NCBI RefSeq assembly: GCF_001424145.1
Contig: NZ_LMQM01000010.1
Coordinates: forward strand, 568,833 to 632,832
Reading direction: 5' to 3'
DNA: 64,000 nt
Source of the DNA: Chryseobacterium sp. Leaf404
GTDB lineage: Bacteria; Bacteroidota; Bacteroidia; Flavobacteriales; Weeksellaceae
Positions 63,456 through 64,000 of the stretch are shown here, one piece after another (the first letter of the stretch is position 1; every line of letters starts with the position of its first letter). Below the pieces are notes generated by a model. It saw only the letters and a program-made list of their open reading frames with translations. It was not told where the DNA came from and ran no database searches. Position numbers and translations under genes: made by a program.

Positions 63456-63839
63456 ATGAAAACACTTTATCAATCAAAGAACGGCAAGATAGAATTAAAA
63501 ATTGTTGGTTACGATGAGCCTAATAATGGGCGCTCACTTCATATTGCAGAATTATATATTCAAAGTAAAGATTATACATCTCAATATTTTGAAAATGGTT
63601 GGAATAGATTAAACTTTAATTTGGATGATTTCCAATTTGAATCAGCAGATTCAAAATTCATTTTTATTCCTGCGGAAGGAAATAGCTTTTTAATCAATAC
63701 CAACACTTTTGCAATTATAAAATTTCCTTTCAAAGCATTTTCAACGTTTCATTTTAAAAAGAATGAATTTCTTGAAAACAGTGTAAAGATTTATTACAGT
63801 GACGAAACTCTTGAACTGAACTTACCAATAAACGATTAA
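63456..63839 (+). CDS. Protein of unknown function inside the trp operon
   Basis: A 127-residue soluble protein with no signal peptide and no family I recognise. It begins MKTLYQSKNGKIELKIVGYD and is rich in short beta segments (HIAELYIQSKDYTS, RLNFNLDDFQFES, KFIFIPAEGNSFLI) and ends in KIYYSDETLELNLP. The ATG at 63456 directly follows the trpD stop (TAAAATG); the longer in-frame start at 63444 would overlap trpD. It separates trpD from trpC, which are adjacent in most trp operons. Confidence 0.75.
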   Translation: MKTLYQSKNGKIELKIVGYDEPNNGRSLHIAELYIQSKDYTSQYFENGWNRLNFNLDDFQFESADSKFIFIPAEGNSFLINTNTFAIIKFPFKAFSTFHFKKNEFLENSVKIYYSDETLELNLPIND

Positions 63840-63848
63840 AATCTTAAC

Positions 63849-64000
63849 ATGAACATTTTAGATAAAATTATTGCCACAAAAAAAAGGGAAATATCAGAGT
63901 CGAAATCTGAGGTTTCAGTTCACCAGTTGAAAGATTCAGAATTTTTCAACAGGAAAGCTTTATCGCTGAAAGAATCATTACAATCAAGATCCGGAATTAT
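63849..64000 (+). CDS. trpC: Indole-3-glycerol phosphate synthase, N-terminal part only
   Basis: The first 50 codons of trpC, cut by the window edge. The opening MNILDKIIATKKREISESKS is the typical TrpC start, with a lysine-rich first helix, followed by EFFNRKALSLKESL and SRSGII leading into the barrel. It would close the indole ring in tryptophan synthesis. It starts 9 bp after the unknown ORF. Confidence 0.9.
   Translation, partial: MNILDKIIATKKREISESKSEVSVHQLKDSEFFNRKALSLKESLQSRSGI

Overview
The window is a 64 kb piece of a low-GC Bacteroidota chromosome, most likely a Chryseobacterium or a close relative in the Flavobacteriia (inference). The support is a SusC-type receptor, a PorT-type secretion protein, a type IX secretion C-terminal sorting domain, menaquinone methylation, many genes of flavobacterial character, and repeated TAnnTTTG promoter boxes 14-25 nt upstream of start codons. 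No tRNA, rRNA, prophage, insertion sequence, CRISPR array or foreign island was seen. Gene content is mostly ordinary core chromosome; the unusual material lies in the gaps between genes and in a few degraded or extended proteins.

Layout. 1-3.2 kb: the 5' end of a SusC/RagA receptor gene diverges from metG. 3.3-9.5 kb: a methyltransferase, then an MFS/HlyD/TolC tripartite efflux operon with an AraC-type regulator directly upstream; a 16-bp dyad overlaps the operon's -33 box. 9.5-16 kb: an Mpo1-like protein, a DUF2891 protein, a DUF4349 gene interrupted by one in-frame stop, an RsmI-like methylase, a low-molecular-weight phosphatase, dnaA and a thioesterase. 16-26 kb: rarA, yidD-lgt, nnr, mscL, a serA-like gene, a HAD protein, idi and gcvT. 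25.8-26.65 kb is an 850-bp gene-free block with a dispersed repeat, a hairpin cluster and six 41-bp tandem repeats.

26.6-41 kb: an ArsC-like protein, a second thioesterase, a sugar isomerase, rny, a 6S RNA, zapA with a coupled coiled-coil gene, a ubiE-porT operon, a FabH-like synthase, a phosphoesterase, a degenerate deacetylase, a threonine-dehydrogenase-like protein, ggt, a dicarboxylate/amino-acid symporter and a lipid kinase. 41.7-49.2 kb: two RsiV/DUF3298 lipoproteins and three tandem DUF3857/transglutaminase proteins that progressively lose catalytic residues. 49.4-60 kb: gyrB, cydAB, an OmpA protein, a type IX-sorted delta-60 repeat protein, lysS, rlmF and a cytochrome c lipoprotein. 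60.1-64 kb: the trp operon (trpE-trpG-trpD-unknown ORF-trpC, cut by the window edge).

The best regulatory find is a complete transcription attenuator before trpE: a 25-codon leader ORF with three consecutive Trp codons, a segment able to pair with the terminator's 5' arm, and an intrinsic terminator. Its promoter predicts a leader of about 1 nt, so the leader ORF may be translated from an essentially leaderless message; the araC regulator and idi show the same geometry. All functional calls come from reading motifs in the sequence; no database search was run.
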